Assembly (NCBI GenBank): GCA_031548435.1
Contig: JAVBRA010000017.1
Span: forward strand, 78,461 to 142,460
Direction of reading: 5' to 3'
DNA from: JAVBRA01 sp031548435
GTDB lineage: Bacteria; Bacteroidota; Bacteroidia; Bacteroidales; Rikenellaceae
Length of the DNA: 64,000 bases
The translations under genes and the position numbers were made by a program. Under the pieces are notes generated by a model, which was not told the origin of the DNA, made no database searches, and was given only the letters and a program-made list of their open reading frames with translations. Below are positions 8,628 to 16,738 of this stretch, in pieces. Numbering within the stretch: the first letter of the stretch is position 1; every line of letters starts with the position of its first letter.

Positions 8628-9596
8628 TTATCCGCCCCGCTGCCCGGTCATGCGGAAGTACTTCTCCAGCACCAGCAGCGAGATAAGCCTCTCGCGGCGG
8701 CGATCGCGGAACTGCGCCACGTATTCGTTGGCGTTGCGGGCAATGGCTTCGGCCTCTTCCGGATGGGCGATGTAATGGCGCAGGCGATCTTCCAGGTCTG
8801 AGAAGTCGGGCTGCACTTCGATGTAGTGGTAATCGGGGACAAGCCTTCCTTCCATGAACCACGTTTCGCAGGTGGGGCGCGGCATCACCGCCACCGAGTT
8901 CGACGACATGATCCACTTGAGGTTCGACGCCACGTCGATCCCCTCGACGGCCATCACGAACTTATAGCCGAGCTGCTGCGGAATGGTCATGAACCCCCGG
9001 CTCCACTCGGCCGGATACTCGGGCTGCGGCGCGATGATCCCCGCATCGACCATCGGGTGGCCGAAGAACTTCTCCATGAACAACTGCCGTTGCGGCTTGT
9101 AGTTGATCTGCCCGCGGAACACGGCACGATCTTTTTTCGCCCGGAACGGCACGGCGTCGTCCACAAAGACGTAGTGCCGCACGCGGTTGAGCTTCATCAG
9201 CACCGAATTGGCATTGTCGGGCTGCAACGGGCGGCTTTTGACGATGGCGGGGCATGGCGGCACGGTAGTGACGTCGCCGAAGATGTAGCGCCAGCGCAGC
9301 TTGCCGCTGAACCACCGCGTATATTGCCGGGCGTCGATGAAGTAACGCGAGCCCGATTTGCCTTTTTTCAATTCGCACAGCCGGGGCGAATCGGAGGGCA
9401 ACGGCGTGATTTGTTGCAGTTTGTTGTAATATTCCACCCGATCGGCGATGCTGCCGCTGTCGGGGCGCTTTTCGGCACTGCGCAACACGCATCCGAGCCG
9501 CCACCGTAAAAAACAGCGCGGCACCAGAAACCCCAGTGCATGAATCAAATAGTACCCGGGGATGAATGTCTGCCTGATTGCTGTTTTTTTAGCCAT
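8628..9596 (-). CDS. Glycosyltransferase family 90 (LpsA/CAP10-like)
   Basis: A 322-residue protein matching the GT90/CAP10 family, which transfers xylosyl or glucosyl residues. In bacteria it includes LPS-modifying LpsA enzymes. Signature segments include RAVFRGQINYKPQRQLF (about 166-182), YKFVMAVEGIDVASNLKW (about 213-230) and SVAVMPRPTCETWF (about 235-248). A hydrophobic N-terminal stretch may associate with the membrane. It stands alone rather than in an O-antigen cluster, with a -7 box TACCTTTG just upstream, so its acceptor is not evident. Modification of lipooligosaccharide is the likely role, by inference. Confidence 0.88.
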   Translation of the reverse strand: MAKKTAIRQTFIPGYYLIHALGFLVPRCFLRWRLGCVLRSAEKRPDSGSIADRVEYYNKLQQITPLPSDSPRLCELKKGKSGSRYFIDARQYTRWFSGKLRWRYIFGDVTTVPPCPAIVKSRPLQPDNANSVLMKLNRVRHYVFVDDAVPFRAKKDRAVFRGQINYKPQRQLFMEKFFGHPMVDAGIIAPQPEYPAEWSRGFMTIPQQLGYKFVMAVEGIDVASNLKWIMSSNSVAVMPRPTCETWFMEGRLVPDYHYIEVQPDFSDLEDRLRHYIAHPEEAEAIARNANEYVAQFRDRRRERLISLLVLEKYFRMTGQRGG

Positions 9597-9615
9597 GACG
9601 GTTCCGATTTAGTCC

Positions 9616-9623
9616 CAAAGGTA
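9616..9623 (-). promoter_or_regulatory. -7 box for the GT90 gene
   Basis: TACCTTTG on the minus strand, an exact consensus match 19 bases before the ATG. The -33 element is poor. Confidence 0.5.
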
Positions 9624-9876
9624 GTATTTTTGGAGCAATTTTTACAAGACGCCTTGGGGCCTCCTTTCATTCCGGAGAACCCGGCCATACCTGAGACGCC
9701 CGGGAACAGGCGAAGGCCGGCGGGAACAAGACGCCCCTCGTGGAAGATAAAATATCCCGAATGATTTTAATTTTGGACATATCGAATTTATGTTTTTAAC
9801 TGATTTAAAATAAGTATTATAGACAACACATCAAAAACAATTTCACCGTTGGATATCATGAAACATATTCATTCTG

Positions 9877-9909
9877 ATTGTTCAACCGGCGAAGCCGTTT
9901 CTATTTTTG
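9877..9909 (+). promoter_or_regulatory. Promoter of the leu operon
   Basis: TATTTTTG at 9902-9909 matches TAnnTTTG exactly; ATTG about 21 bases earlier is a weak -33. The transcript would begin near 9917, leaving a 59-nt leader before leuA. Confidence 0.5.
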
Positions 9910-9975
9910 TACCAAATAAAATATAAAGTATAGGATCGAACATCGTTCGGACAAAAAAATCAAGGAGAAAACGTT

Positions 9976-11487
9976 ATGGCTGAAAGATTATTTGTATTCG
10001 ACACCACGCTGCGCGACGGCGAGCAGGTTCCGGGATGTCAGTTGAACACCATCGAAAAGATCGAGGTGGCGAAAATGCTGGAAAGCCTGGGGGTCGACGT
10101 GCTTGAGGCGGGATTTCCGGTATCGAGTCCGGGCGACTTCAACTCGGTGCGCGAAATCTCGAAGGCCATCAGCGAGCCGACCATCTGCGCCCTGACCCGC
10201 GCCGTGGAAAAAGACATCGACGTGGCGGCCGACGCGCTTTCGTTGGCTAAACGCAAGCGCATCCACACGGGAATCGGGGTGTCCGAGTCGCATATCTACC
10301 ACAAGCTCAAGTCCACGCCCGAGGAGATCATCGAACGGGCCAGGCGGGCCGTGAAACACGCGCGCAAATACGTCGACGATGTGGAGTTTTACGCCGAAGA
10401 CGCCGGACGCGCCGACAATGAATACCTGGCCCGCGTGGTCGAGGCGGTGATCGCGGCCGGGGCCACGGTGGTCAACATCCCCGACACCACGGGCTACTGC
10501 CTTCCGTACCAGTACGGCGAAAAGATCAAATACCTGATGGAGCACGTGTCGAACATCGACAAGGCGATCCTCTCGACCCATTGCCACAACGACCTGGGCA
10601 TGGCCACGGCCAATACCCTTGCGGGAGTGATGAACGGCGCCCGCCAGGTGGAGGTGACCATCAACGGCATCGGCGAACGGGCCGGCAACACGGCCCTCGA
10701 AGAGGTGGTGATGGCCCTGCGCTGCCACAAGCATTTAGGCATCGACACCCGCATCGACTCGCAGAAAATCACGGCCGCCAGCCGCCTGGTAGCCGGCCTG
10801 ATGAATATGCCCGTGCAGGCCAACAAGGCCATCGTGGGGCGCAACGCGTTCGCCCATTCGTCGGGCATCCACCAGGATGGGGTGCTCAAGAGCCGCGAAA
10901 GTTACGAGATCATCGACCCGAAAGAGGTGGGCCTGGTCGACTCGTCGATCGTGCTGACGGCCCGCAGCGGACGCGCCGCGCTCAAACACCGGCTCGAACT
11001 GCTGGGGCACGTGCTTGAAAACGAGGCGCTGGACAAGGTGTACGCCGAGTTCCTGCTCCTGGCCGACAAGAAAAAAGACATCCGCGACGAAGACCTGCTG
11101 GGGCTGGTGGGCGACACGGGCGGCACGTCGAACCGCGCCATCAAGCTCAAATATTTGCAGGTGCTCTCGGGCACGCTTGTCCCCACGGCCACGGTGATCC
11201 TGGAGATCGGCGGCAAGGAACTGACCGCCACCGACGTGGGCAACGGCCCGGTGGATGCGGCGTTCAAGGCGATCAAAAGCATCGTCACGGGCGGCCCGGG
11301 CGTCATCATGCAGGAGTTCCTGATCCAGGCCATGACCCGCGGCAGCAACGACGTGGGCCGCGTGCACGTGCAGCTCGAACAGGACGGCGTGTTGGTACAC
11401 GGGTTCGCCACCAACACCGATATCGTCACGGCGTCGGTCAAAGCGTTCATCGACGGATTGAACAAGTTGCTCAATCTGCGGAAATAA
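9976..11487 (+). CDS. leuA: 2-isopropylmalate synthase
   Basis: The 503-residue enzyme condenses acetyl-CoA with 2-ketoisovalerate, the first committed step of leucine synthesis. The DRE-TIM barrel signature FDTTLRDGEQVPGCQL is at residues 8-23. The metal-site HCHNDLG motif (about 202-208) and the NGIGERAGN segment (about 225-233) are also present. The last ~120 residues (from about 385) form the LeuA regulatory domain, which in the family binds leucine for feedback inhibition. Length fits the type 1 long form. It heads leuA-leuC-leuD-leuB on the same strand, with unusually wide gaps between the genes. Confidence 0.97.
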   Translation: MAERLFVFDTTLRDGEQVPGCQLNTIEKIEVAKMLESLGVDVLEAGFPVSSPGDFNSVREISKAISEPTICALTRAVEKDIDVAADALSLAKRKRIHTGIGVSESHIYHKLKSTPEEIIERARRAVKHARKYVDDVEFYAEDAGRADNEYLARVVEAVIAAGATVVNIPDTTGYCLPYQYGEKIKYLMEHVSNIDKAILSTHCHNDLGMATANTLAGVMNGARQVEVTINGIGERAGNTALEEVVMALRCHKHLGIDTRIDSQKITAASRLVAGLMNMPVQANKAIVGRNAFAHSSGIHQDGVLKSRESYEIIDPKEVGLVDSSIVLTARSGRAALKHRLELLGHVLENEALDKVYAEFLLLADKKKDIRDEDLLGLVGDTGGTSNRAIKLKYLQVLSGTLVPTATVILEIGGKELTATDVGNGPVDAAFKAIKSIVTGGPGVIMQEFLIQAMTRGSNDVGRVHVQLEQDGVLVHGFATNTDIVTASVKAFIDGLNKLLNLRK

Positions 11488-11635
11488 CGGCTGCGCATAC
11501 AGGCGCCACGGACGCATTTGCGATCGGAAGCCTTTTTCCGTTTTTTCTTATATCTCGATAGCAAATGAGCCTGTGTCCCTTTTGTTATCGGGGAAAAAGC
11601 AGGATCAGGCAAAGGATTTCTCATTAAAAAAACAG

Positions 11636-11656
11636 AAAAAGGGCCGCAAGCCCTTT
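11636..11656 (+). promoter_or_regulatory. Hairpin just before leuC
   Basis: AAAGGGC/GCCCTTT with a short loop ends 14 bases before the leuC ATG. It has no T tract, so it is unlikely to be a terminator. It could protect the downstream mRNA end or modulate leuC initiation; this is a weak call. Confidence 0.35.
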
Positions 11657-11670
11657 AACCGAATAAAGCA

Positions 11671-13095
11671 ATGGCAAAAACACTCTTCGACAAAGTCTGG
11701 GACGCGCACGTGGTGAAAGACGTGGACGGGGGACGCAACGTCCTGTACATCGACCGGCATTATATCCACGAGGTGACCTCTCCCGTGGCGTTCCTGGGCC
11801 TGAAGGCCAGGGGGCTGAAACTGTTCCGGCCGCAGAACACCACCGCCACGGCCGATCACAACGTGCCGACCGAGAACCAGCATCTTCCCGTGGCCGACCC
11901 GATGGGGCGCGAACAATTGCAAACGCTGGCCGACAACTGCCGCGAAAACGGGCTGGAACTGTACGGGCTGGGGCACGACCGCAACGGCATCGTGCATGTG
12001 ATCGGGCCTGAGCTGGGCTATACCCGCCCCGGCATGACCATCGTCTGCGGCGACAGCCACACCTCGACCCACGGGGCGTTCGGCGCGGTGGCGTTCGGTA
12101 TCGGCACATCGGAGGTGGAGATGGTGTTCGCATCGCAGTGCATCCTGCAACCCAAGCCGAAAAAAATGCGCATCACCATCGAGGGCAGACCGGGGACGGG
12201 CATCACGGCCAAAGACCTTATATTGTACGTCATTGCACAGATCTCGGCCTCGGGCGGCACGGGTTATTTCATCGAGTTTGCGGGCGAGGCGATCCGCGCG
12301 CTGTCGATGGAAGGACGCATGACCGTCTGCAACATGAGCATCGAGTGCGGCGCGCGCGGGGGCATCATCGCTCCGGACGAGGCGACTTTCGCTTACATGA
12401 AAGGCCGTCCCGAAGCGCCCAAAGGTAGCGAGTGGGACGAGAGCGTAGCCTATTGGAAGACGCTCGCGACCGATCCCGGCGCCGCGTTCGACAAAGAATA
12501 CACGTTCAACGCCGCCGACATCGCCCCGATGGTCACCTACGGCACCAATCCGGGCATGGGCATCGCCGTGACGGCAACCATTCCCACAGGCGGCGGGCTG
12601 AGCGGAAGCGACAAAACATCGTTCGACAAATCGCTGGAATACATGGGCTTCAACGCCGGAGAGGCGATCGAAGGCAAGAAGATCGACTACGTGTTCGTGG
12701 GCAGCTGTACCAACGGCCGCATCGAAGACCTGCGCCAGTTTGCCGAAGCCGTCAGGGGAATGAAAAAAGCCGACGGCGTGGTGGCATGGATCGTACCCGG
12801 ATCGGCCGCGGTGGCGAAAATGGCGCGTGAAGAAGGGATCGAAAAGGCGCTGGCCGACGCCGGCTTCGAATTGCGCCAACCGGGCTGCTCGGCCTGTCTG
12901 GCGATGAACGCCGATAAGGTGCCGGCAGGCAAATACTGCGTATCAACCTCGAACCGCAACTTCGAAGGGCGTCAGGGCCCCGGAGCGCGAACCCTGCTGG
13001 CCGGGCCGCTGGTGGCCGCCGCCGCCGCCGTTACGGGCACGATTGCCGACCCGCGCAAAGTGTTTGCAGGAAAAGAGGTTATCAAAGGGATTTGA
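11671..13095 (+). CDS. leuC: 3-isopropylmalate dehydratase large subunit
   Basis: The 474-residue aconitase-family subunit isomerises 2- to 3-isopropylmalate together with LeuD. The [4Fe-4S] ligands are seen as VGSCTNGR (about 347-354) and PGCSACLAMN (about 408-417). The substrate-binding ICGDSHTSTHGAFG motif lies at about 125-138, and the C-terminal SNRNFEGRQG motif is intact. Length is normal for bacterial LeuC. It is followed by leuD after a 238-base gap that contains a dispersed repeat rather than a gene. Confidence 0.97.
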   Translation: MAKTLFDKVWDAHVVKDVDGGRNVLYIDRHYIHEVTSPVAFLGLKARGLKLFRPQNTTATADHNVPTENQHLPVADPMGREQLQTLADNCRENGLELYGLGHDRNGIVHVIGPELGYTRPGMTIVCGDSHTSTHGAFGAVAFGIGTSEVEMVFASQCILQPKPKKMRITIEGRPGTGITAKDLILYVIAQISASGGTGYFIEFAGEAIRALSMEGRMTVCNMSIECGARGGIIAPDEATFAYMKGRPEAPKGSEWDESVAYWKTLATDPGAAFDKEYTFNAADIAPMVTYGTNPGMGIAVTATIPTGGGLSGSDKTSFDKSLEYMGFNAGEAIEGKKIDYVFVGSCTNGRIEDLRQFAEAVRGMKKADGVVAWIVPGSAAVAKMAREEGIEKALADAGFELRQPGCSACLAMNADKVPAGKYCVSTSNRNFEGRQGPGARTLLAGPLVAAAAAVTGTIADPRKVFAGKEVIKGI

Positions 13096-13238
13096 TTGCG
13101 AACCGGGCCGCTGAAAAACGATGGATTAATCTGTCATCTTTCGCGATGCTCGGGATGACAACCATGTTCTTTACTATCGACGGAATTTTCATTCCACTTT
13201 TTCCTTGATGAAAAAGTAACCGAAAAATCAAGACGAAA

Positions 13239-13304
13239 CCACAGGCTCATTTGTTGGCAATGACAAAAAGGATGGCCGCGCCGGCAGGCGAAATGAATCC
13301 ATCC
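13239..13304 (+). repeat. Dispersed intergenic repeat R1, copy 1
   Basis: Contains CCACAGGCTCATTTGTT, then AATGACAAAAAGGAT, then CCGGCAGGCGAAATGAATCC. The same blocks recur at 19628-19700 and, inverted, at 63859-63959. Here it lies in the leuC-leuD gap and lacks the left arm of the CCTTTTTG/CAAAAAGG hairpin seen in the other copies. Confidence 0.8.
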
Positions 13305-13333
13305 ATGTAATTACGAATTAAAAAACAACACAT

Positions 13334-13924
13334 ATGTCCATCCCCAAATTTCAGAAGCTGCATTGCGGCATGGTGCCGCTGCCGATCGAAAACATCGACA
13401 CCGACCAGATCATCCCCGCCCGGTTTCTCAAGGCGGTCGAACGCAAGGGATTCGGCGACAACCTGTTCCGCGACTGGCGCTACACGCCCGACGGCAAAAA
13501 GGCAGAGTCGTTCCCGCTCAACGACCCGCGTTATGGAGGAGAAATATTGGTGGCGGGGAAAAACTTCGGCTGCGGATCGTCGCGCGAGCATGCGGCCTGG
13601 AGCCTGTTCGACTATGGTTTCCGGGTGGTGGTGTCGAGCTTTTTCGCCGATATTTTCCGCAACAACGCCCTCAACAACGGGCTGTTGCCGGTGCAGGTGT
13701 CGGAAGAGTTTCTGAAAAAGTTGTTCGAGGCAGCCGAAAAAGACCCTGCGGCGCAGGTCGAAGTTGACCTCGAAAAGCAGACCATCACCCTTGTTGCCAC
13801 GGGCCAGAGCGAGCATTTCGACATCGACGGCTACAAAAAGGAGTGCCTGCTCAACGGCTATGACGATGTGGATTACCTGGTGAGCCTGCACAACGAGATC
13901 GGGCAGCACGAAAAATCGAAATAA
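13334..13924 (+). CDS. leuD: 3-isopropylmalate dehydratase small subunit
   Basis: The 196-residue swivel-domain partner of LeuC. Hallmarks are NIDTDQIIPARFL near residues 22-34, and GKNFGCGSSREHAAW at about 75-89, which lines the active site. Its length is normal for LeuD. It lies between leuC and leuB on the same strand, but 238 bases from leuC and 628 bases from leuB. The repeat elements in both gaps have loosened what is elsewhere a tight operon. Confidence 0.97.
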   Translation: MSIPKFQKLHCGMVPLPIENIDTDQIIPARFLKAVERKGFGDNLFRDWRYTPDGKKAESFPLNDPRYGGEILVAGKNFGCGSSREHAAWSLFDYGFRVVVSSFFADIFRNNALNNGLLPVQVSEEFLKKLFEAAEKDPAAQVEVDLEKQTITLVATGQSEHFDIDGYKKECLLNGYDDVDYLVSLHNEIGQHEKSK

Positions 13925-14021
13925 CCCGAGGTTGCCACTGAGGCCCATGTTCTTTATCCATCGCCTCAACCAGCCGATACGGGTAAACTCTCCGGACGAT
14001 GCACGGTTCAGAGTCCCGGAC

Positions 14022-14060
14022 GGCCAAGGCCCCCGGGAGAGCGACCTGCAAATTCAGCAT
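14022..14060 (+). repeat. Short dispersed motif R2, copy 1
   Basis: GGCCA-x-GGCC followed about 20 bases later by CTGCAAATTCAGC. Related copies are at 28204-28245 and 51364-51402 (minus), and a partial one at 35611-35636. Three of the four accompany a FISUMP cassette, so R2 may be part of the same ancestral unit. Confidence 0.5.
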
Positions 14061-14160
14061 CCCCCAAGGTACCGCAATCAGGAAGAACGCTTATTCCGTT
14101 TTCCCGCGGAGGAGTCTCCCAATAATACAGGCTCTCGTTAATCAGCACACTGCGTATGCC

Positions 14161-14425
14161 CTGGTATGAAAATGGGGAAAGCTGCATAAATGCACCTTTT
14201 TTCATGCAACGAGCGGATGCCGGTTTCTTCCCGGCTTCGGGCTACCGCAACTTTCAGTCCGGGAGTATGGCCGCCGCTACCGGTGCCGGGTACGGTTCGT
14301 ACGCGTCGCCCGCCAGCACGGCGAACGGGTTTTATCTGCGCGCCGCCTTCGACAGTGTCGTTCCGGACAATGCCTACCCCCGCGCATTCGGGTTCGCGGT
14401 GCGTTGTCTCCAAGCATTTGCAGGC
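14161..14425 (+). repeat. Orphan FISUMP C-terminal cassette A
   Basis: This stretch keeps an open frame for the end of a Fib_succ_major (FISUMP, C-type-lectin-like) domain. It reads FFPASGYRNFQSGSM, then a variable centre with GAGYGSYASPASTANGFYL, then GFAVRCLQAF. There is no N-terminal domain, signal peptide or upstream gene body. The boundaries CTTCCCGGCTTCGGG and GTTGTCTCCAAGCATTT match cassettes B and D. It sits in the leuD-leuB gap, oriented toward leuB, whose -7 box lies about 20 bases beyond its end. The opposite strand is also open but I regard that as a shadow. Confidence 0.75.
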
Positions 14426-14443
14426 ATCGTCCGGATTTTTCAC

Positions 14444-14451
14444 TATCTTTG
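14444..14451 (+). promoter_or_regulatory. -7 box for leuB
   Basis: TATCTTTG, an exact consensus match about 100 bases before leuB. TTTG lies 23 bases earlier, inside the 3' edge of cassette A, wider than the usual 19. leuB may therefore have its own promoter. Confidence 0.5.
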
Positions 14452-14552
14452 TCCGGGCAAGTCATTCCCCGACTGCGGAAGGCGCTTTCCGCCCGGTCAA
14501 ACGCATATTTACGGGCTCCGGCAAGGGCCCCCGAAATAAATTTTGTAACCAG

Positions 14553-15617
14553 ATGATAAAAAACATCGCACTGCTGCCCGGCGACGGGATCGGGCCCGAA
14601 ATCGTGGCCGAGGCCGTGAAGTCGCTCGACGCCGTGGCCGACAAATTCGGACACACGTTCAATTACACCAAAGCGCTGGTGGGCGCCTGCGCCATCGATG
14701 CCACGGGCGACCCCTACCCCGCTTCGACCCACGAGGTCTGCACCGCCGCCGACGCCATCCTGTTCGGGGCCATCGGCGACCCGAAATACGACAACAATCC
14801 GGCCGCCAAAGTGCGTCCCGAACAGGGACTGCTGCGTATGCGCAAAGCGCTGGGACTGTATGCCAACATCCGGCCGTTGGTGATGTTCCCGTCGTTGGTG
14901 GGGCGATCGCCGTTGAAGGAAGAGATCGTTAAGGACGCCGATTTTGTGTGCGTACGCGAACTGACCGGAGGCATCTACTTCGGCCGCCCGCAGGGACGCA
15001 GCGAGGACGGCAACACGGCCTACGACTCGTGCGTCTATACCCGCCAGGAGATCGAACGCATTCTGCATCTGGCCTTTGACATGGCCTCCAAACGCCGCGG
15101 CAAACTGACCGTGGTAGACAAAGCCAACGTACTGGCTACAAGCCGGTTGTGGCGTCAGATCGCGACCGAAATCGCCCCCTCCTACCCGGCCGTGGCGATG
15201 GATTTCATGTTCGTGGACAACGCCGCCATGCAGCTGATCCAGCGTCCGTCGCACTTCGACGTGATGGTGACCGAGAATATGTTCGGCGACATTCTCACCG
15301 ACGAGGCGAGCGTCATCAGCGGGTCGCTGGGATTGCTTCCGTCGGCCTCGGTGGGGAGTGCGGTGGCGCTGTTCGAGCCCATTCACGGCTCGTATCCGCA
15401 GGCCGCCGGCAAGGGCATCGCCAACCCGGTGGCTACCATCCTCTCGGCGGCCATGCTACTGGAACACCTGGGCATGACGGCCGAAGGGGAGGCCATCCGC
15501 AATGCGGTCAACGAATCGCTTTCGCAAGGCATTGTCACCGAAGACCTGGCCGCAGGGGCGACAACATATTCTACATCGCAGGTCGGTGATTTTATTGCTG
15601 AAATAATAAAAAAATAA
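14553..15617 (+). CDS. leuB: 3-isopropylmalate dehydrogenase
   Basis: The 354-residue NAD-dependent enzyme oxidatively decarboxylates 3-isopropylmalate to 2-ketoisocaproate. Family marks include LPGDGIGPEIV (about 7-17), the RPEQGLLRMRKAL substrate loop (about 87-99), TENMFGDILTDEAS (about 239-252) and EPIHGSYPQAAGKG (about 274-287). I chose the ATG before IKNIALLPGDG. The frame stays open upstream only because it runs through cassette A. Its -7 box and the cassette upstream suggest transcription partly independent of leuACD. Confidence 0.96.
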   Translation: MIKNIALLPGDGIGPEIVAEAVKSLDAVADKFGHTFNYTKALVGACAIDATGDPYPASTHEVCTAADAILFGAIGDPKYDNNPAAKVRPEQGLLRMRKALGLYANIRPLVMFPSLVGRSPLKEEIVKDADFVCVRELTGGIYFGRPQGRSEDGNTAYDSCVYTRQEIERILHLAFDMASKRRGKLTVVDKANVLATSRLWRQIATEIAPSYPAVAMDFMFVDNAAMQLIQRPSHFDVMVTENMFGDILTDEASVISGSLGLLPSASVGSAVALFEPIHGSYPQAAGKGIANPVATILSAAMLLEHLGMTAEGEAIRNAVNESLSQGIVTEDLAAGATTYSTSQVGDFIAEIIKK

Positions 15618-15627
15618 ATTATCTTTG
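15594..15627 (+). promoter_or_regulatory. Promoter of the Cys-rich lipoprotein gene
   Basis: TATCTTTG at 15620-15627 (exact) with ATTG 22 bases upstream. It overlaps the end of leuB and would start transcription about 19 bases before the GTG start codon. Confidence 0.55.
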
Positions 15628-15652
15628 GGACGTTAACCTAAACTTCAAACCA

Positions 15653-16030
15653 GTGAAAAAGATTCTACTTCTGTCCGCCATGGCAGTGATGTTGTTCTCG
15701 GCCTGCGGAAAAGGCAAGAAAACCACCGCTGCCGAGCAGAAATGCTGCCAGTGCACCGAATGTACCTGCGGCGACGCATGCACCTGCGCTTGCGTCGAAG
15801 GCGAAAATTGCGAAGGCTGCACCGAGTGCTGCTGCAAAAAGGCTACAGCCGAAAACACGCCTGCATGCCAGTGCACCGAATGCCAGTGCGGCGATCAGTG
15901 CAAACCGGGTGAATGCGCCTGCCAGTGCTGCGCCGGTGAAACGGCCAAATGCACCGAATGCAAAGAAGGCTGCACCTGCGAGAAATGCGCATGCGCCAAG
16001 ACCGAAGCCGGAGCCGAAGCAAAAAGCTGA
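15653..16030 (+). CDS. Metallothionein-like cysteine-rich lipoprotein
   Basis: The 125-residue protein opens with a lipoprotein signal (MKKILLLSAMAVMLFSAC). After that it is almost wholly Cys-x-Cys and Cys-x-x-Cys motifs: I count 29 cysteines including the lipidated one. There are two related blocks, around QCTECTCGDACTCAC and QCTECQCGDQCKPGEC. It begins with GTG, chosen because the signal peptide and promoter spacing fit and the next in-frame Met lies inside the signal. Dense CxC patterns suggest metal (Zn, Cu or Cd) binding at the cell envelope, but no metal regulator or transporter is nearby. The composition is too biased for family assignment. Confidence 0.8.
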   Translation: MKKILLLSAMAVMLFSACGKGKKTTAAEQKCCQCTECTCGDACTCACVEGENCEGCTECCCKKATAENTPACQCTECQCGDQCKPGECACQCCAGETAKCTECKEGCTCEKCACAKTEAGAEAKS

Positions 16031-16046
16031 TTCCGTTGACATTACC

Positions 16047-16083
16047 AAAAAGGCGACCGTAAATTACGGTCGCCTTTTTGTTT
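16047..16083 (+). terminator. Terminator after the Cys-rich lipoprotein gene
   Basis: A 16-bp perfect stem (AAAAAGGCGACCGTAA and its complement) with a very short loop and T-rich tail. The flanking genes converge, so it probably serves both strands. Confidence 0.9.
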
Positions 16084-16095
16084 TAGATGCATTCC

Positions 16096-16587
16096 TTACA
16101 ATATCCGGATGGCGATTGCCGCGCACGCTTCGGCGTCGGCCAGGGCATGATGGTGGTTCTCGAAGTCGAAGCCGATGTGGGCCGCCACAGTCGGAAGTCG
16201 ATGGTTATCAAGTTCCTTGTGGCAGCGGCGCGAAGCGCGGCAGGTACAGTAAAACTCGTAGCCGGGATACTCCATCTCATAACGATCGTGTACGGCGCGC
16301 AAACACCCCTCATCGAACGGGCTGTTGTGGGCCACCAGCGGCAAGCCTGCGATCAACGGGGCGATTTCGGCCCACACCTCGGGGAACGAGGGGGCGTCGA
16401 CCGTGTCGCTGTACGCCATGCCGTGGATCTTAGTGGTAAAGCGGCTGTAATAGTTGGGCGTGGGGCGGATCAGCCGGTAGAGTCTGTCGGTTACGGCCCT
16501 GCCGCGCACAATCACCACGCCCACGCTGCACACGCTGGAGCGCTGGCCGTTGGCGGTCTCGAAATCGATGGCGGCGAAATCGTTCAT
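16096..16587 (-). CDS. DnaQ-like DEDDh 3'-5' exonuclease
   Basis: A 163-residue stand-alone exonuclease-domain protein. DEDDh residues are visible: D and E in AIDFETAN (residues 6-13), the Asp in HNSPFDEG (about 88-95), and His/Asp in HHALADAEA (about 147-155). It resembles the proofreading domain of Pol III epsilon but lacks the C-terminal polymerase-binding tail. Small proteins of this type trim DNA or RNA ends in repair or RNA turnover. Monocistronic; the substrate is not deducible. Confidence 0.92.
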   Translation of the reverse strand: MNDFAAIDFETANGQRSSVCSVGVVIVRGRAVTDRLYRLIRPTPNYYSRFTTKIHGMAYSDTVDAPSFPEVWAEIAPLIAGLPLVAHNSPFDEGCLRAVHDRYEMEYPGYEFYCTCRASRRCHKELDNHRLPTVAAHIGFDFENHHHALADAEACAAIAIRIL

Positions 16588-16602
16588 TGGCGGGCGGGTA
16601 GA

Positions 16603-16656
16603 AACAGCCTCCCGCCTTTATGCGGAAGAGGTTACCCCAAAGGCGGGGAGGCTGTT
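16603..16656. other. Long inverted repeat between the GH3 and exonuclease genes
   Basis: Arms AACAGCCTCCCGCCTTT and a near-exact complement enclose a 19-base loop. There is no strong T tract. It could be a terminator for the leftward GH3 gene or a DNA/RNA cruciform. Confidence 0.5.
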
Positions 16657-16738
16657 GTTTGTTATTTTGTCAAAGCATCTCACGGCCAACTTCGCGGCAC
16701 TCATAAGAGCCCACTCGGGAACAAAAAAGGCCGTACTT

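Larger units (their letters stand above)
9597..9975 (+). other. Divergent intergenic region upstream of leuA
   Basis: This 379-base AT-rich stretch separates the leftward GT90 gene from rightward leuA. It holds the promoters of both. An AAGGAG ribosome-binding site lies ten bases before the leuA ATG, unusually strong for this window. I see no Leu-codon-rich leader peptide and no T-box or attenuator hairpin. Confidence 0.6.

Noticed and set aside
1611..9789. Shared GGACATATCG near 1611 and 9775 as a regulatory site
   Set aside because: A 10-base match with different surroundings, one inside the rnfC start codon region; consistent with chance.
9858..9926. 22-codon open frame upstream of leuA as a leucine attenuation leader
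   Set aside because: It contains no leucine codons, overlaps the predicted -7 box, and has no attenuator hairpin after it.
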